64,000 nucleotides of DNA from Pseudogulbenkiania sp. MAI-1 (GCF_000527175.1 NZ_AZUR01000001.1:1774501-1838500); one strand, 5' to 3'. Numbered from the stretch's first letter, positions 35,325 through 44,123 are shown. A program made the numbers and translations. Notes: generated from the letters alone by a model not told the origin.

Positions 35325-35518
35325 TTGAGATCGCTCTCGTGGTTTCTGGCCGACAGAAAGATGCGAAGACGTATAGGAGGGTGCGACCGGCTAAGGTCGC
35401 CTATCGAGTGTGTGGCTCGATGCTGCATGACATAGTGTCTCCGCCAGTCTCGGATCTTTGCCGTCCAGATCTGTAGGCCCATGTTAGGAGGGGGGGCATG
35501 CGGTCACCAGATTGGCAG

Positions 35519-35641
35519 CGGACAAAAAATCAATATTTGCGGACATTGCAGTTATTGCGGTTACTCCCGTTTGGCCGCAGGTGGACACGAGGCTGGCGGC
35601 ATCGCTATATTGGAGCCGGACAAAAATCAATAATTAAGGAC
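35519..35641. promoter_or_regulatory. Paired direct repeats in divergent promoter region
   Basis: Two copies of CGGACAAAAA(A)TCAATA followed by an AT-rich spacer and GGAC, at 35519-35544 and 35617-35641, about 98 bp apart in the same orientation. They lie between the acyl-CoA dehydrogenase cluster and the AraC gene and are candidate AraC-family operators. 35325-35518 shows no gene. Confidence 0.5.
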
Positions 35642-35666
35642 GTCATATCAGAGGGGGAGCGGAACG

Positions 35667-36680
35667 ATGGATTGGGATTTCGTCCGCAATGTGACCAGTG
35701 CTCGGTTGATGGCGGAGCTGGGTGCCGACCATGGGCTGCCGCTGCGAACATGCCTGGACGGCACGGAAATCAAGGAACAGGACCTGCGTGATCCTGCGGT
35801 CCTGATCTCTGCCAGGCAGGAGCTGCGCCTGATCACCAACTTGGTCAGGCACCTTGGCCACGTGCCGGCTCTCGGCATCGAAGCCGGCAAGCGCTACCAC
35901 TTCACCGCGTTCGGCGCGCTGGGCTTTGCCATGGTCAGCTGCCCGAATGGGCTCAGCGCGCTGGAGGTTGCGCTCAAATACTTTCATTTGACATTTGCCT
36001 TCACCCGCTTTGCCGTGCAACAGGTCGGCGACCAGACCCATGTGCTCATCGACGATTCGACCTTGCCGGAAGAGGTCCGTGCCTTTGTGGTGGAGCGAGA
36101 CACCTCGGCCCTTGTGACTGTGCAGCGGGATCTCTTTCCAGCCAGGCCGGCGTTGAGTGAGCTGTATTTCTCTTTTCCGGCACCTGAAAGCGTCGGTGCG
36201 TATGAAGACTTTTATCGTGTCCGGCCGGTTTTTGACGCCACGTCCAACCGAGCTGTGCTGAACACCGAAGCGCTGTTGGAACCGCTCTCGCAGGCTAATG
36301 AGCTTGCCTTGCAAGCAGCGGAGGATCAGTGCAGGTCGATGCTCGACCGCTACCAGACGAGGATCGGCTTGTCCGCTAAGGTCAGGGAACAATTGATCTT
36401 GCAAGGTGGCGACATACCGGATATGGATACCGTGGCGCGGACAATGTGCATGACGCCACGCACATTGAGGCGCAGGCTGCTCGACGAGAACACAACCTTT
36501 CTGAAACTGCGGGACGAGGTTCGTTGCGCTTTGGCTGAAGAGTTGTTGGCGGAGCGTGTGCTATCAGTGGAACAAATTGCAGAGCGCTTGGGCTATGCAG
36601 ATCCGACCAGTTTCATTAATGCATTTAAACGATGGAACGGAGTCACTCCACTCTCCTATCGAAAGAAATATAAAAAATAA
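35667..36680 (+). CDS. AraC-family regulator, OruR/arabinose-binding-type N-domain
   Basis: A 337-residue transcription factor. The N-terminal 200 residues resemble the arabinose-binding-type domain of OruR/ArgR-like regulators (LGHVPALGIEAGKRYHFTAF, GALGFAMVS). The C-terminus is a double HTH with MTPRTLRRRLLDENTTFLKL and the signature IAERLGYADPTSFINAFKRW. The ATG at 35667 follows GAGGGGGAG. It is divergent from the acyl-CoA dehydrogenase cluster, which it probably controls; the ligand is unknown. Confidence 0.85.
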   Translation: MDWDFVRNVTSARLMAELGADHGLPLRTCLDGTEIKEQDLRDPAVLISARQELRLITNLVRHLGHVPALGIEAGKRYHFTAFGALGFAMVSCPNGLSALEVALKYFHLTFAFTRFAVQQVGDQTHVLIDDSTLPEEVRAFVVERDTSALVTVQRDLFPARPALSELYFSFPAPESVGAYEDFYRVRPVFDATSNRAVLNTEALLEPLSQANELALQAAEDQCRSMLDRYQTRIGLSAKVREQLILQGGDIPDMDTVARTMCMTPRTLRRRLLDENTTFLKLRDEVRCALAEELLAERVLSVEQIAERLGYADPTSFINAFKRWNGVTPLSYRKKYKK

Positions 36681-37200
36681 CGTGGCCGGATTAGTTCGAG
36701 ACGATACAGGGGCCGAATTAAGCCTGCTGTAGGCGTTACTTCGCATTCTTTGTTCCAGTCCGCATCAAGAAGCCACCAGTATCATACGATGGAGAAGGTC
36801 AACGCTCTTGATTTGCCAATCGCTACGAAGACCACTTGACCGTCAATAGCAGTCATTGTCCTTCGGTAGTAGGTCGGTCCGTTATGACCGAGTTGTACGC
36901 ATAGGCGATCCGGCAGGTATCCGAGTACAGCAGTCATCTGAATGGCTGTTCCGCCTAACTCTGAAAAGGCTGCTTCTGGCCGTTAGTGGCCATTGTATCA
37001 CCATGACATGAGCGGCCGCTTCGGCCGAACTTCAGACGAATTCGCAGTAATCAAGGATGGCCATCATCAGCACTAGGGACTAAGTGTGGCCATCCGAGAG
37101 AGAGAGCGTCGAGACCTCGAAGTTGGGCTTGTAGGTGGTATGCGGATCAGGAGCAGATCACCAACTCCAACTCCAAATAGCAGGTGGGGTCCAGGCAAAA
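36681..37200. repeat. Non-coding gap with degenerate repeat remnants
   Basis: No coding sequence seen in 520 bp. About 36,840-37,010 resembles the intergenic repeats flanking the IS21 (CGGCAGGTATCCGAG at 36911-36925 versus CGGCAGGTATCAGAG at 27871-27885), with many short inverted repeats such as GGTCGGTCCGTTATGACCGA. Confidence 0.35.
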
Positions 37201-37230
37201 CAAAGCCCTCCCGGATGGGGGAGGGCTTTG
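37201..37230 (-). terminator. Terminator downstream of slyD
   Basis: A perfect 12-bp stem, CAAAGCCCTCCC (37201-37212) with GGGAGGGCTTTG (37219-37230), and a 6-nt loop. On the minus strand it is followed by TTTTG, and it lies 22 bp past the slyD stop. Confidence 0.75.
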
Positions 37231-37251
37231 TTTGTGTGGGGCGGGGTGGTG

Positions 37252-37728
37252 TCAGTGCTGATGCCCGTGCTCGCCATGTACATGCTGGTGGGCAATTTCC
37301 TCGGCGGTTGCCGCACGTACGTCCACAACTTTGAGGGCGAAGCGCAGGGTTTTGCCGCAAAGTGGGTGGTTACCGTCCAGCAATACGGTTGGGCCTTTGA
37401 TCTTGGTGACGAAATAGTAGCGCAGTTTGCCATCCGGGCCGGCGCGTTGGATCTGGCCGCCTACCTTGATGCCGGGCGGGAATTCGGCCTTGGGCATGGT
37501 GGTGACCAGGGCTTCGTCGCGTTCGCCGAAGGTGTCTTCGGTGGCGAGTTCCAGCGTGGTTTGAAAGCCTGATTCCTGCCCTTCAAGTGCGGCTTCCAGT
37601 TTGGGGAAGAGGTTGTCGTAATCGCCGTGCAGGTAGGAGACCGGGTTCTTGCCATCGTCGTAAACCAAACCCTGGCTGTCTGTGACTTTCATTCGCAGAG
37701 TGACGGCGGTGTTTTGGGTGATTTTCAT
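37252..37728 (-). CDS. slyD: FKBP-type peptidyl-prolyl isomerase, SlyD-like
   Basis: Cytoplasmic prolyl isomerase/chaperone with a metal-binding tail. The 158-residue protein has the FKBP half (VTDSQGLVYDDGKNPVSYLH, GDYDNLFPKLEAALEG), the insert-in-flap domain (FPPGIKVGGQIQ ... NHPLCGKTLRF) and a His-rich C-terminus (HQHVHGEHGHQH) expected to bind Ni or other divalent metals, as in SlyD. The ATG at 37728 gives MKITQNTAVTLRMKVTD, the normal N-terminus; no strong ribosome-binding site is seen. Confidence 0.88.
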   Translation of the reverse strand: MKITQNTAVTLRMKVTDSQGLVYDDGKNPVSYLHGDYDNLFPKLEAALEGQESGFQTTLELATEDTFGERDEALVTTMPKAEFPPGIKVGGQIQRAGPDGKLRYYFVTKIKGPTVLLDGNHPLCGKTLRFALKVVDVRAATAEEIAHQHVHGEHGHQH

Positions 37729-37801
37729 GGCGGGCAATGGCAAATAAATTGAAGCAGGAAGGTTCGCAGTTCAGCGGGGGAGTGTCAACTGCCCAAACAG
37801 C

Positions 37802-37827
37802 AACGGCCCACTGGAAAGTGGGCCGTT
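37802..37827. terminator. Hairpin between slyD and the disrupted small gene
   Basis: A 10-bp perfect stem, AACGGCCCAC (37802-37811) with GTGGGCCGTT (37818-37827), loop TGGAAA. It lies 20 bp past the stop of the minus-strand small gene and probably ends its transcript. Confidence 0.55.
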
Positions 37828-37846
37828 TGTTCATATCCGAAAAAAC

Positions 37847-38050
37847 TTAGTGGATGACTGACAGCATGTGCTTCGGCAGCCAGTCAGCTCCGCCACGCGG
37901 CCAAGCAACTAGCACGCCGCGGATCTGGTCGCATGCGACGACAGTGCCATCACACTTTTCAACATGGCCGAACGGCGTGTAATTCACACGAAACCCAGGT
38001 TGCGGTTGAACATCGTTGTTTTGAAAGAGGGACAGAAGGCTAGAGATGAT
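37847..38050 (-). pseudogene. Small conserved-looking gene split by IS3 copy 1
   Basis: Residues 5-70 of a small protein are encoded here (reading SSLLSLFQNNDVQPQPGF, then FGHVEKCDGTVVACDQIRG and ADWLPKHMLSVIH before TAA at 37847-37849). The first four codons, ATG-AAA-TAC-ATC, lie on the other side of the IS at 39312-39323. Removing the IS and one GAT duplication restores one continuous 70-codon frame. The family is not recognised. A possible new start within the IS was not found, so the gene is probably inactive. Confidence 0.7.
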
Positions 38051-38083
38051 TGGGGTGTCCTGGCAAGAGCGGACAGCTCCGAT

Positions 38084-38940
38084 TCAAGCGGCCTTGGCTG
38101 AATTCCAGTACTTCCGGGTAAATTCAGCCGGCGCCAAGTAGCCAAGCCGCGAGTGACGGCGTTGGCGGTTATAGAAGATTTCGATGTACTCCCTGATCGA
38201 TGCCTCCGCCTCCGCCCGCGTTGCGTAACGGCGATGGTGGACGAGCTCGTTCTTCAACGTTCCCCAGAAGCTCTCTATCGGCGCATTGTCGAAACAGTTC
38301 CCCTTGCGTGACATCGAGCTATGCATCCTGAACTGCGTCAGCAAATCCCCGTAGGCCTTGGCGCAGTATTGGCTGCCACGATCCGTATGGTGGATCAAGC
38401 CGGCCGGCGGCCGCTGGTGCTGGACCGCCCGGAACAGCGCCTTGCTGACCAGTTCGGTCGTCATCCGCGCGCCCATCGCATAGCCAACGATCTCGCAGCT
38501 AAACACATCCTTCAGTGCCGCTAGGTACAGCCAGCCCTCGTCCGTCGGGATGTACGTTATATCACCCGTCCAGACCTGATTCGGGCGGGTCGGCTCGAAC
38601 ACCTGACCCAAGACATTCTCCGCGACCGGCAACGAGTGGGCCGAATTGGTGGTCGCCTTGAACTTGCGCTTCTGCCGGCACCGGATGCCTATCTGGCGTC
38701 GTAAACGGTCGATGCGATCACGCCCGGCCTCAAAGCCCATCGCCGCCAGTTCTGGCTGCAAACGGCGTACGCCATAGGTTTCCCGTGTTTTGGCATGTGC
38801 CGCCCGGATCGCCACTTTCAGCCGCTCGTCCTCTTGTTCTCGCTCAGATGGGAGAACGTCCACGCCAGCCATAGTACCCAGCACGGGACACCGCTAGAAC
38901 CCGGCAGGCCACCACCACCGGGAATAGGTTTCGGTGCTCT
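38084..38940 (-). pseudogene. IS3 transposase orfB, frameshifted (copy 1)
   Basis: Integrase-core transposase of IS3. From about 38,850 down it is intact, with WTGDITYIPTDEGW, HHTDRGSQYC and the Glu in NAPIESFWGTLKNEL, ending at 38084. An additional G near 38,851 relative to the other copy shifts the N-terminal part (VSRAGYYGWRGR in the intact copy) out of frame, so the OrfAB fusion cannot be made. All DDE residues remain. Confidence 0.85.
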
Positions 38941-38941
38941 T

Positions 38942-39250
38942 CTATCCACGCGTACCGGGCAGTGATGCCTGAGCAAAGTACGCTGCAGCTTTTTTTATGA
39001 CGTCTCGCTCCAGGCGTGCCTCTGCCAACTCCTTGCGCAGCTTGGCGTTCTCTGCTTCCAGCTCCGTGACACTGCGCGCCCCCGGCGCCGGTTGGTCACC
39101 GCCAGACCTCGCCGCTACAACCCAGTTAGCCAATGTACCCTTGGGGATACCCAGCCGCCTGGCCGCCCCTTCAAGGCTGAGCCCTTGCTCAAGTACCAGC
39201 TTTACCGCCTCAGAACGGAACTCTACTGGATATGTCTTTCTGGTCTTCAT
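38942..39250 (-). CDS. IS3 orfA HTH protein (copy 1)
   Basis: A 102-residue IS3-family OrfA with the HTH segment LSLEGAARRLGIPKGTLANW and a leucine-zipper-like C-terminal helix (VTELEAENAKLRKELAEARL). A run of A on the coding strand (ATA AAA AAA G near 38,990) is a typical -1 frameshift signal for making OrfAB. It is identical in sequence to orfA of copy 2. Confidence 0.9.
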   Translation of the reverse strand: MKTRKTYPVEFRSEAVKLVLEQGLSLEGAARRLGIPKGTLANWVVAARSGGDQPAPGARSVTELEAENAKLRKELAEARLERDVIKKAAAYFAQASLPGTRG

Positions 39251-39519
39251 TTCACACTCCCGATTGTCAATGGTAACAATCGGAACTGTCCGCGGGAATC
39301 AGGCTACCCCAGATGTATTTCATTTTCGGTAGTGGACGTACTTTGGTTTCTGAATTTCTAGACACATTATAGCGGCCTGTTGTGCGATGCAACATAATGA
39401 ATGCGACAATTTTGTTCGTATGCGATCATTGTGTTGTAACTTTGCGAACATTCTGCGCTCGTGGCGAAGATGGCAGGTTAGTGAGCCGGAGGTGGGCCAG
39501 GAATAAAGGGGTAAGTGTA

Positions 39520-39550
<31 letters not shown>

Positions 39551-39655
39551 TGGCAAGGCGCGGTTTGAGCTCGTGTGCCAGACGATGTCTGGAGAGGTCC
39601 AACCTTGTCCAACTCAAGCCATTAGAGGATGGCCTACGGAATGGCATACTGGAAA

Positions 39656-39705
39656 AGATAAAAAGCAAAAAGCCCTGAAAAATCAGGGCTTTTTGCTTTT
39701 TATCT
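39656..39705 (-). terminator. Long perfect hairpin at the tRNA-Ser 3' end
   Basis: A 23-bp perfect stem (39656-39678 with 39683-39705) and an AAAA loop. The core GCCCTGA/TCAGGGC is bordered by A- and T-rich arms, so it looks like a strong bidirectional terminator. The right arm ends on the first base of the tRNA CCA complement. Confidence 0.8.
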
Positions 39706-39794
39706 GGCGGAAGCGGTGAGATTCGAACTCACGGAAGGCTCACACCTTCGGCGGTTTTCAAGACCGCTGCCTTAAACCACTCGGCCACGCTTCC
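39705..39794 (-). tRNA. serT: tRNA-Ser (anticodon UGA)
   Basis: A 90-nt minus-strand gene including the encoded CCA. The acceptor arms are GGAAGCG (5', from 39794) and CGCTTCC (3', followed by G and CCA at 39705-39707). The anticodon stem-loop is GCGGT-CTTGAAA-ACCGC with anticodon TGA. The long variable arm typical of class II Ser tRNA is present, and the T arm has GTTCGAATC. It reads UCA codons. Confidence 0.96.
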
Positions 39795-39845
39795 AGATCG
39801 GAATGAGGACGGAATATTACCGTTTGTTTCCGCTTTTGGCTAGCC

Positions 39846-41507
39846 TCAGGTGTTGAGCGCCAGCATTTCGGCGGCGTGCCGGCGCGTGGTGTCGGTGATG
39901 TCGACGCCACCCAGCATGCGGGCGATTTCCAGTACCCGCTCTTCGGCGCCGAGCGGCTGGATCTGGCTCAGTACCTTGCCCTGGTGTTCGGCCTTGCTGA
40001 CCTGCCAGTGGGTGGCGGCGCAGGAGGCGACTTGCGGCAGGTGGGTGATGCACAGCACCTGATAGCGTTCGCCCAACTGGCGCAGCAGCTTGCCGATGAC
40101 CTCGGCCACGCGGCCGCCGATGCCGACGTCCACTTCGTCGAAGATCAGCGTCGGCACGCTGGCGACCTGGCTGATTACCACCTGCATCGCCAGGCTGATG
40201 CGCGACAGTTCGCCGCCGGAGGCGACCTTGGCCAGCGAGCGCAGGCTGGTGCCGGCGTTGGCGGCCACCAGGTATTCGACCGATTCCAGGCCGTAGGCGG
40301 TGGGGTCGCCCAGCGGCGCCAGTTCGATGGCGAAGCGGGCGCCACCCATCGCCAGGTTCTGCATTTCGCCGGAGATGCGTTCGGACAATTCGGCGGCGGC
40401 CTGGCGGCGTTTGCCGGACAGGGCTTCGGCCAGGGTGCGGTAGCGCGCCAGGCAGCTCGATTCGGCGACGGCGAGCGCTTCGATGTCGGTCGAGGCTTCC
40501 AGCTCGGCCAGTTGCCGCTGCCAGTCGGCGAGCTTTTCCGGCAGGTCCTGCGGCTGGAGCCGGTACTTGCGGGCCGCGCTCATCAGGGTGTCGATGCGGC
40601 GTTCCATGTCGGCCAGTTGGGCCGGGTCTTCGTCGATGCTGTCCGCGTAATCGCGCAGGCCGTAGACGACCTCGCGCAGTTCGGCGTCGACCGAGTCGAG
40701 CAGCGATAGGCTGTCGGTGAGGCGCGGGTCAAGGTGGGACAGCTTGCTCAGCCGGCTCTGTACCTGGGCCAGGATGGACAGGCAGTTGCCGTCCATTTCG
40801 GACAGGGCATCGACCGCCAACTGGGCGCTTTGCGCCAGCTCGGCGGCGTTGGCGAAGCGCGAGTGGGCCTGGTTCAGGCCGGTCCACTCGTCGGGTTGCA
40901 GCTGGAGTTCGCTCAGCTCGTTGATCTGCCACGAGAGGCGCTCGCGTTCGACTTCGAACTCGCGCGATTTCTTCTCGGCCTCTTCACGGGCGCGGCGCGC
41001 CTGGTGCAGGGCCAGCCAGGCGGCTTCCACGTCGCGCGCCAACGCCAGCGAGCCGGCGTAGGCGTCGAGCAGCTGGCGCTGCGTTTCCGGGCGGGTGAGC
41101 GACTGGTGCGCGTGCTGGCCGTGGATGTCGACCAGGAAATCGCCCACCTGTTTGAGTTGGGCCAGCGTGGCGGGCTGACCGTTGATGAAACCCTTGGAGC
41201 GGCCGCTGCGGTCGACCAGGCGGCGCAGCAGCAACTCGTCCTCGTCCGAATCGAGCGCGTTGTCGTGCAGCCAAGCGCGCAGCTCGGGCAGGTGGGTCAG
41301 CGCGAACTGGGCGGAAATCTCGGCCCGGTCGGTGCCTTCGCGCACCATGGTGCCGTCGGCCCGGTCGCCCAGCAGCAGGCCGAGCGCATCGAGAATGATG
41401 GATTTGCCGGCGCCGGTCTCGCCGGTGAGCACGGTGAAGCCGGCGGAGAAGTCCAGTGCCAGCCGGTCGACGATGACGAAGTCTTTGACGTTGAGCGTAA
41501 GCAGCAT
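39846..41507 (-). CDS. recN: DNA repair protein RecN
   Basis: SMC-like ATPase acting in double-strand-break repair. The 553-residue protein has Walker A GETGAGKS at residues 29-36, a long central coiled coil (about 150-380), the ABC-type signature VASGGELSRISLAMQ and Walker B TLIFDEVDVGIGG with the D-loop. Length and order match RecN. It lies 22 bp downstream of nadK on the same strand, the common nadK-recN pairing. Confidence 0.96.
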   Translation of the reverse strand: MLLTLNVKDFVIVDRLALDFSAGFTVLTGETGAGKSIILDALGLLLGDRADGTMVREGTDRAEISAQFALTHLPELRAWLHDNALDSDEDELLLRRLVDRSGRSKGFINGQPATLAQLKQVGDFLVDIHGQHAHQSLTRPETQRQLLDAYAGSLALARDVEAAWLALHQARRAREEAEKKSREFEVERERLSWQINELSELQLQPDEWTGLNQAHSRFANAAELAQSAQLAVDALSEMDGNCLSILAQVQSRLSKLSHLDPRLTDSLSLLDSVDAELREVVYGLRDYADSIDEDPAQLADMERRIDTLMSAARKYRLQPQDLPEKLADWQRQLAELEASTDIEALAVAESSCLARYRTLAEALSGKRRQAAAELSERISGEMQNLAMGGARFAIELAPLGDPTAYGLESVEYLVAANAGTSLRSLAKVASGGELSRISLAMQVVISQVASVPTLIFDEVDVGIGGRVAEVIGKLLRQLGERYQVLCITHLPQVASCAATHWQVSKAEHQGKVLSQIQPLGAEERVLEIARMLGGVDITDTTRRHAAEMLALNT

Positions 41508-41529
41508 AGGTTGGCGGGTTCTTTGGGGA

Positions 41530-42405
41530 TCAGAGCAGGCGTTCGCCCCAGTGCAGCTTGTGCCGGAGCATGTCGTAGTAGTTGTAGCCGACCGGGTGCA
41601 GGATGCGCAGATGGTTGCGGTGGCGGCGGATCAGCACGCGGTCCATTTCCATCAGGTCGCAGTGCGACTGGCCGTCGAAGTGCACGCGGGCATCCAGGCC
41701 GCGCGTCAGCATGAACTCGACCTCGCAGGAGTCGTTGACGGCGATCGGCCGGTTGCTCAGCGATTGCGGGCAGATCGGCACCAGGGCGATGGCCTGCAGC
41801 GTCGGGTGCAGGATGGGGCCGCCCGAGGCCAGCGAGTAGGCCGTGGAGCCGGTCGGCGTCGAGACGATCAGGCCGTCGGAACGCTGGCTGTAGACGAACT
41901 GGTTGTCGACGAAGATCTCGAACTCGATCATCGAACCCACCGCGCCGCGGCTGAACACCACGTCGTTGAAGGCCAGTGCGTTCATCACCTCGGCGTCTTC
42001 GCGCATCACCGTCGCCTGCAGCAGGATGCGGTCTTCCGGGATGAATTCGCCAGCCAGGATGGCGTCCACCGAGCTCAGCATCTCGTGCAGCGGGATGTCG
42101 GTCATGAAGCCGAGGCGGCCCTGGTTGATGCCGACCATCGGCACGCGATACGGGGCCAGCAGGCGGGCGATGGAGAGCATGGTACCGTCGCCGCCGAGCA
42201 CAATGACGATGTCGGCCAGCTTGCCCAGGTCGAGCCGGTCGATCAGGGTATAGGGTCCGGCTTCTTCGGGCGTGACGCTCTCGCGGTCGATCAGCACCGA
42301 CACGCCGGAGGCGGCCAGGTGGTCGGCCAGTTGCCGCAGCGAGGCGACGATGGAGGATTTGCTGTGGCGGGCCACCAGGCCCACATTCTTGAAGAGACGA
42401 TCCAT
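41530..42405 (-). CDS. nadK: NAD kinase
   Basis: Phosphorylates NAD+ to NADP+ with ATP; essential. The 291-residue protein carries the catalytic GGDGT motif (IVLGGDGTML), the NQGRLGFMTD loop and the NAD-binding TPTGSTAYSLASGGPI. The N-terminal FKNVGLVARHSK is typical of betaproteobacterial NadK. It is upstream of recN in a two-gene unit and 37 bp from the response-regulator gene end. Confidence 0.96.
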   Translation of the reverse strand: MDRLFKNVGLVARHSKSSIVASLRQLADHLAASGVSVLIDRESVTPEEAGPYTLIDRLDLGKLADIVIVLGGDGTMLSIARLLAPYRVPMVGINQGRLGFMTDIPLHEMLSSVDAILAGEFIPEDRILLQATVMREDAEVMNALAFNDVVFSRGAVGSMIEFEIFVDNQFVYSQRSDGLIVSTPTGSTAYSLASGGPILHPTLQAIALVPICPQSLSNRPIAVNDSCEVEFMLTRGLDARVHFDGQSHCDLMEMDRVLIRRHRNHLRILHPVGYNYYDMLRHKLHWGERLL

Positions 42406-42442
42406 GGCGTTATTGTACCGGTGTGTGGCCGGCCGTTCTCGG

Positions 42443-43096
42443 TTATCCGTGACTGGAACGCTTCATGCCGGTGGTTTCCAGCGCCTTGAGGTAGAAGCGT
42501 ATCAGATCGGCCAGCGATTCTACGCCCAATTTGCTGAACAAGTTGGCACGGTGGGCTTCCACGGTGCGATGCGAGAGCTCCATGGCGCGGGCGATTTCCT
42601 TGCTGGTGAGGCCTTCGACCACCATCTCCAGCACCTCGCGCTCACGGCCGCTGATGCGGGCCAGGCGCTGCATCACTTCCAGCGTTTCGGTTTCCTGCTT
42701 GTGCTGCTGGATGCTGAGCCGGATGCCGCGGCGCAGGCTGTCGATCAGGCGGCTGGTGTCGATCGGCTTGGTCAGGAAATCGATGGCGCCTGCGCGAAAG
42801 GCGCGGCTGCATTGCTCGACGTCGCCGTGGCCGGTGATGAAGATGATGGGGATGGTGACGTCGTTCTGGATCAGCAATTCCTGCAGCGCCATGCCGCTCA
42901 TCTGCGGCATGCGGATGTCGAGGATCATGCAGCCGATCTCGCCCTCGCGGTAGTCGCGGACGAACTCCTGTGCGTTGGCAAAGGTGACCGGGTGCATCCC
43001 TTGCGCCATGATCAGCATGGCCAGCGACTCCCTGACGGCGGGGTCATCGTCCACGATGAACACGCTGGGGGTCATGGTGTTGGTGCTACCGTCCAT
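42443..43096 (-). CDS. FixJ/NarL-type response regulator, orphan
   Basis: A 217-residue two-component regulator: an N-terminal receiver domain with the acidic pocket VDDD, phospho-acceptor Asp in CMILDIRMP, Thr in FITGHGD and Lys in DFLTKPID, then a LuxR-type HTH (ISGREREVLEMVVEGLTSKE, RTVEAHRANLFSKLGV). The FixJ/TtrR arrangement suggests a redox or oxyanion response, but no histidine kinase is adjacent. It is transcribed in the same direction as nadK and may share its transcript. The start is assumed to be the ATG at 43096. Confidence 0.85.
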   Translation of the reverse strand: MDGSTNTMTPSVFIVDDDPAVRESLAMLIMAQGMHPVTFANAQEFVRDYREGEIGCMILDIRMPQMSGMALQELLIQNDVTIPIIFITGHGDVEQCSRAFRAGAIDFLTKPIDTSRLIDSLRRGIRLSIQQHKQETETLEVMQRLARISGREREVLEMVVEGLTSKEIARAMELSHRTVEAHRANLFSKLGVESLADLIRFYLKALETTGMKRSSHG

Positions 43097-43258
43097 TCCT
43101 GGTTGCTTCCGATTGTTGTTTTACCTTGGTTGGGTGTTTTACCACGAATCGGCGGTTTGCCGGAGGCTTTACGGCAAGCCTGCCTGCCGGCGTGGGGTGG
43201 CTAGGGGCGGGTCCCGCCCGCGCGGCCGGGTGTCATCCTCCGTGTGGGCCGGGTGCCG

Positions 43259-43804
43259 TCAGGCGTCGGGGCCGTCGCGGCGCAGCATCGCCGGGAACGA
43301 TTGCCGCAATTTGGCCAGCTTGGGGGCGATGATCGCCTGGCAGTAGGGTGCGCCCCGATTCTGGTCGTAATAACCCTGATGATAGTCCTCGGCTGGGTAG
43401 AAGGTACCGGCCGGGGCCAGCTGGGTGACGATCGGTGCGTCGAATACCCCTTGGTTTTCCAGCTCGGCGATGAAGGTGGCGGCTTCCTGGCGCTGGGCTT
43501 CGTTATGGAAGAAGATGGCCGAGCGATATTGCGTGCCGACGTCGTGGCCCTGCCGGTTCGGCGTGGTGGGGTCGTGGAGGGCGAAGAACACCGTCAGCAG
43601 ATCGCGGTAGGAGAGGACTGTCGGGTCGAAGGTGACCTCGACCGCCTCGGCGTGGCCGGTCGTGCCGTCGCAGACCTCACGGTAGCTGGGGTCGGGGGTG
43701 TGGCCGCCGGTATAGCCGGAGATGGCGGACTGGACGCCTTCGAGCCGGTTGAAGGCCGATTCGAGGCACCAGAAACAGCCTCCGGCCAAGGTCGCCTTGT
43801 TCAT
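43259..43804 (-). CDS. msrA: Peptide-methionine (S)-S-oxide reductase
   Basis: Repairs methionine-S-sulfoxide in proteins. The 181-residue protein has the catalytic GGCFWCLE motif near the N-terminus, GYTGGHTPDPSYREVC, GHAEAVEV and the terminal EDYHQGYYDQN. The start is the ATG at 43804 with AGGAG at 8 nt; the longer upstream open frame is not homologous. It is preceded by about 100 bp and then the DUF1653 gene on the same strand. Confidence 0.95.
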   Translation of the reverse strand: MNKATLAGGCFWCLESAFNRLEGVQSAISGYTGGHTPDPSYREVCDGTTGHAEAVEVTFDPTVLSYRDLLTVFFALHDPTTPNRQGHDVGTQYRSAIFFHNEAQRQEAATFIAELENQGVFDAPIVTQLAPAGTFYPAEDYHQGYYDQNRGAPYCQAIIAPKLAKLRQSFPAMLRRDGPDA

Positions 43805-43904
43805 TGCAGGGTCTCCTGTGTTTTGTCCGTGGCGGGCCACGGCCTGATCGAACAGCCTCACGGCTTCGCGCACCGTGGCGGCCTGGATGGCCACGGTGTC
43901 TTCG

Positions 43905-44123
43905 TCAGAAAGCCTTGACCAGGGCGAAGCGTGGCTGGGGCACGCCGTCGTGGGTGACGCTCTCCTCGAACATCGCCACCGGCCGCACCCACAGGCCGTA
44001 CTCACCGTACAGTGCACGGTAGACGACCAGGGGTTCCTCGGTTTCCGAGTGCTGCGCACAGCCGATGACCTCGTACAACGGACCCTTGTAGTGGCGGTAA
44101 ATGCCGGGAGTAATACTGCTCAT
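43905..44123 (-). CDS. DUF1653-type small protein
   Basis: A 72-residue protein matching the DUF1653 pattern: GIYRHYKGPLYEVIGCAQHS, then EPLVVYRALYGEYGLWVRP and MFEESV. The function is not known; the fold is a small SH3-like barrel in relatives. The start overlaps the stop of the upstream HD-GYP-like gene (ATGA at 44120-44123), suggesting translational coupling. Confidence 0.82.
   Translation of the reverse strand: MSSITPGIYRHYKGPLYEVIGCAQHSETEEPLVVYRALYGEYGLWVRPVAMFEESVTHDGVPQPRFALVKAF

Larger units (their letters stand above)
38051..39311 (-). mobile_element. IS3-family element, copy 1 (frameshifted)
   Basis: A 1,261-bp element with imperfect terminal inverted repeats of about 34 bp (outer TGGGGT, inner GCGGACAG and TCCGATT), flanked by the 3-bp target duplication GAT (38048-38050 and 39312-39314). 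It is nearly identical to the copy at 62445-63704 but has one extra G at about 38,850-38,852, which breaks orfB. Confidence 0.93.
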
